The notes under the pieces: model-generated | What the model was told of the DNA's origin: nothing | What the model saw: only the letters and a program-made list of their open reading frames with translations | The model's database searches: none | Assembly (NCBI GenBank): GCA_002312935.1 | Contig: DCAT01000085.1 | Location: 1-8,436, forward strand | Source: Oceanospirillaceae bacterium UBA1126 | GTDB lineage: Bacteria; Pseudomonadota; Gammaproteobacteria; Pseudomonadales; Balneatricaceae | Direction: 5' to 3' | Length of the DNA stretch: 8,436 nucleotides | Shown here: positions 6,748 to 8,436 of the stretch, in pieces | Numbering within the stretch: the stretch's first letter is position 1 | Layout of the letters: the number at the start of each line of letters is the position of its first letter | Translations under genes and position numbers: made by a program

Positions 6748-6754
6748 AAGGAGG
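6748..6754 (+). promoter_or_regulatory. Full-consensus ribosome binding site of the tatD-family gene
   Basis: AAGGAGG lies 5 nt before the ATG at 6760, within the 24-nt gap after prfC. It fixes the start of the nuclease gene and contrasts with the absent Shine-Dalgarno of prfC. Confidence 0.8.
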
Positions 6755-6759
6755 GGCTA

Positions 6760-7545
6760 ATGCACCAGCTGATTGACAGTCATTGTCATTGGGGCCACCC
6801 TCGCTTACAAGCTCTGCAACCCGAATTATGGCAGTCTTGTATTGCTCAAGGGGTTGGTCAGCTAGTGGTTCCTGGAACCCATCACGCTTCTTTTTCACAG
6901 CAAATATCCCTTTGTGAAGCTCATCCATGCTGGCACTTAGCCCTTGGGCTTCATCCATATTTTAGTGATAGGCACACCCAGCAACACCTTTCAGATTTAG
7001 CTGAAGCCCTTGTCCATCATACCCCAGTTGCGGTGGGTGAAATTGGCTTAGATTTTGCGTTAGACACAAATTTAGAGGGTTTTTCCATAGTTCATCAAGA
7101 GCATTGGTTTATAGCGCAGGTAAAGCTAGCCCAACACGCCAAACTGCCGCTGATTGTGCATAGTCGAAAAGCTAATGATCGCTTAGGTCAGTTGTTACGC
7201 CAATTAAAATTTGACCAAGGGGGTATTGTTCATGGGTTTAGTGGCAGCTTGCAACAAGCTGAAAAGTTTACCCAGTTGGGGTTTAAAATAGGCTTTGGTG
7301 GCACCTTAACCTATGACAGAGCTCAGGCAATGAGGCGGTTAGTCAAAGCATTGCCACTCACAGATATTGTGCTAGAGACAGATGCTCCAGATATGCCAAT
7401 GGCAGGGCAGGAACAGGGTCAACCTAATAGGCCAGACATGTTACCAAGAGTGTTGGCTGTTTTAGCACAGCTTCGATTAGAGCCCATATCTGAGATTGCC
7501 TCTCAGACGATCGCTAATACATTAGACGTTCTAAGACTGAACTAG
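6760..7545 (+). CDS. yjjV: TatD family metal-dependent hydrolase, YjjV type
   Basis: This 261-residue TIM-barrel metallohydrolase belongs to the TatD DNase family. Members are divalent-metal-dependent nucleases linked to DNA repair or turnover; the exact role of YjjV is unsettled. The expected metal ligands are all present: His8 and His10 (DSHCH), Glu94 (VGEIGLD), His134 (LIVHSRK), His158 (GIVHGFSGS) and Asp208 (ETDAPD). The segments HGFSGSLQQAEKF, KIGFGGTLTY and ETDAPDMPMAG with GQPNRP agree closely with E. coli YjjV rather than TatD or YcfH. The gene follows prfC by 24 nt with a strong ribosome binding site, so the two are probably co-transcribed. In E. coli yjjV also lies in the general prfC neighbourhood. 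No hairpin with a U-tract is visible in the 41 nt between this gene and the convergent fabY. Confidence 0.93.
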   Translation: MHQLIDSHCHWGHPRLQALQPELWQSCIAQGVGQLVVPGTHHASFSQQISLCEAHPCWHLALGLHPYFSDRHTQQHLSDLAEALVHHTPVAVGEIGLDFALDTNLEGFSIVHQEHWFIAQVKLAQHAKLPLIVHSRKANDRLGQLLRQLKFDQGGIVHGFSGSLQQAEKFTQLGFKIGFGGTLTYDRAQAMRRLVKALPLTDIVLETDAPDMPMAGQEQGQPNRPDMLPRVLAVLAQLRLEPISEIASQTIANTLDVLRLN

Positions 7546-7586
7546 TGAGCGTAGTTGGGTTTAAGTATGTACTGCAGTTTTAAGTG

Positions 7587-8436
7587 TTAGCACATATCTT
7601 CAAATGGATTACCTACAGACAGGTTTACAACTTTTGCATAACCTGGTATGTGAATCTCGTTGCGGCTTATGAGTAAATCTTCACCGGTTAATACGTTGTG
7701 GCCAAACTTATAAGTAGGCTTAGATAGGCCTCGCATACTTTGTAAATCATAATCGTTTGCAACTTGGGTGTGGGCTTCTTGTGCTAGGCGTATGTGCTGC
7801 ATAGCTTTAGCACCATGTTTTTTCACCATGAGCTGGTTAGCCACATGGGGCCCCATTAGTACAGCGCTCGCATTATTACCACCAAACCCTTTAGAATTCA
7901 GTAGCACAGTATCAATACCCTCTGTTCCCACTTCATGGTGCGCAGCTTGAATAGTTAAGTGGCTGTCATGCACATCGCTGGCAACATGATCTATGGTGGC
8001 GATCCCAGGTAAAATCCCATAACGCCATACGCCTAAAGAAACAACAAGTTGGTCTCCTCCTGCAGTGCCCTGTGAATGGCCAAGGTAAGCTTTAACTGCA
8101 GCTACCTTCCAGTTATTAATACCAAATGCTTTTGCAGTTTCATTAATTACATGAGACTCAGTGATGCGGTTTTGTGGTGTACTTGTTCCATGGGCCTGCA
8201 CGCAAGAGCGTTGGCGCAAGGACTCGGAGCCAAGCATGCTTTCTGTAAGGGCTGCTGCTTTGGCCAAAGTAATGTAATTACCTATGCCAGGAGCTGATAT
8301 AGATTTCTTATGGCCATCAGCGTTAACAAATACCCCTGGCACTGCACCATGGATTTGCGCCCCAAGTTTGAGGGCCAAGTTATCACTTGTGAGTACCAGC
8401 CACTGGGAGGCTTCTCCCATAGTGAAGCCACAGTTA
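7587..8436 (-). CDS. fabY: Beta-ketoacyl-ACP synthase, FabY type (C-terminal part, runs off the edge)
   Basis: Only the last 282 or so residues are in the window. The frame is open to the right edge, reading NCGFTMGEASQWL across the ATG at 8418-8420, so that ATG is internal. Condensing-enzyme residues seen are VQAHGTSTPQN, with one catalytic His (codon at 8190-8192), and KAYLGHSQGTAGGDQ, with the second (codon at 8076-8078). The Gly-rich KGFGGNNASAVL follows. The nucleophilic Cys should lie off-window. The wording of these motifs (HGTSTPQNRITESH and the NxW before the Lys-Gly-His block), and a long tail of about 90 residues after the GFGG motif, fit FabY rather than FabB or FabF. FabY of Pseudomonas starts fatty-acid synthesis by condensing acetyl-CoA with malonyl-ACP and is over 600 residues long. 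The family call relies on recall of motifs. Confidence 0.85.
   Translation of the reverse strand, partial: NCGFTMGEASQWLVLTSDNLALKLGAQIHGAVPGVFVNADGHKKSISAPGIGNYITLAKAAALTESMLGSESLRQRSCVQAHGTSTPQNRITESHVINETAKAFGINNWKVAAVKAYLGHSQGTAGGDQLVVSLGVWRYGILPGIATIDHVASDVHDSHLTIQAAHHEVGTEGIDTVLLNSKGFGGNNASAVLMGPHVANQLMVKKHGAKAMQHIRLAQEAHTQVANDYDLQSMRGLSKPTYKFGHNVLTGEDLLISRNEIHIPGYAKVVNLSVGNPFEDMC

Noticed and set aside
6719..6958. Open minus-strand frame across the prfC-tatD junction
   Set aside because: It overlaps two well-supported genes on the other strand and shows no ribosome binding site or motif.
7546..7586. ACTGCAGT palindrome and a TTTAAGT direct repeat between tatD and fabY as a terminator
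   Set aside because: An 8-bp palindrome without a loop cannot form a terminator hairpin, and no U-tract follows a stem on either strand.

Overview
The window looks like an ordinary core-genome segment from a marine-type gammaproteobacterium, most likely of the Alteromonadales. The reasons are an RF3 very close to the enterobacterial protein, a psi-like gene directly followed by rimI, a YjjV-type TatD nuclease behind prfC, a FabY-type ketoacyl synthase and a DUF2489 membrane protein. Base composition is moderate and even. I see no insertion sequence, phage gene, CRISPR array, tRNA or rRNA.

Layout from left to right: (1) A small membrane-anchored DUF2489 protein (+) ends by running 9 bp into the end of a convergent PatB/MalY-type C-S lyase gene (-). 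(2) A short interval follows the lyase start. It holds what looks like a roughly 57-codon small gene, broken by one missing A in an A-run. (3) A compact + strand pair encodes an enlarged, psi(HolD)-like protein and RimI, separated by 3 nt. (4) A SulP anion transporter (-) converges on rimI. The two coding ends overlap by 20 bp, and the transporter's apparent intrinsic terminator lies inside the rimI coding sequence. (5) sulP and prfC diverge from a 208 bp intergenic region. It carries a near-consensus sigma-70 promoter for sulP and a weaker candidate for prfC. (6) prfC and a TatD/YjjV-type metallonuclease form a + strand pair. (7) The C-terminal part of a FabY-type beta-ketoacyl-ACP synthase (-) runs off the right edge.

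Functionally this is housekeeping: clamp-loader psi function, N-terminal acetylation of ribosomal protein S18, release-factor recycling, DNA/metal-dependent hydrolysis and fatty-acid initiation. Accessory metabolism is limited to sulfur amino acid cleavage and anion transport. E. coli has the related order holD-rimI-yjjG-prfC. Here yjjG is absent and an oppositely oriented sulP sits in its place.

I found no convincing undescribed system. The items most worth a second look are the strand-polarised terminator embedded in rimI, the broken small gene upstream of the psi-like gene, the unusually long psi-like protein with its low-complexity linker, and the Gly-to-Ser change in the acetyl-CoA loop of RimI.
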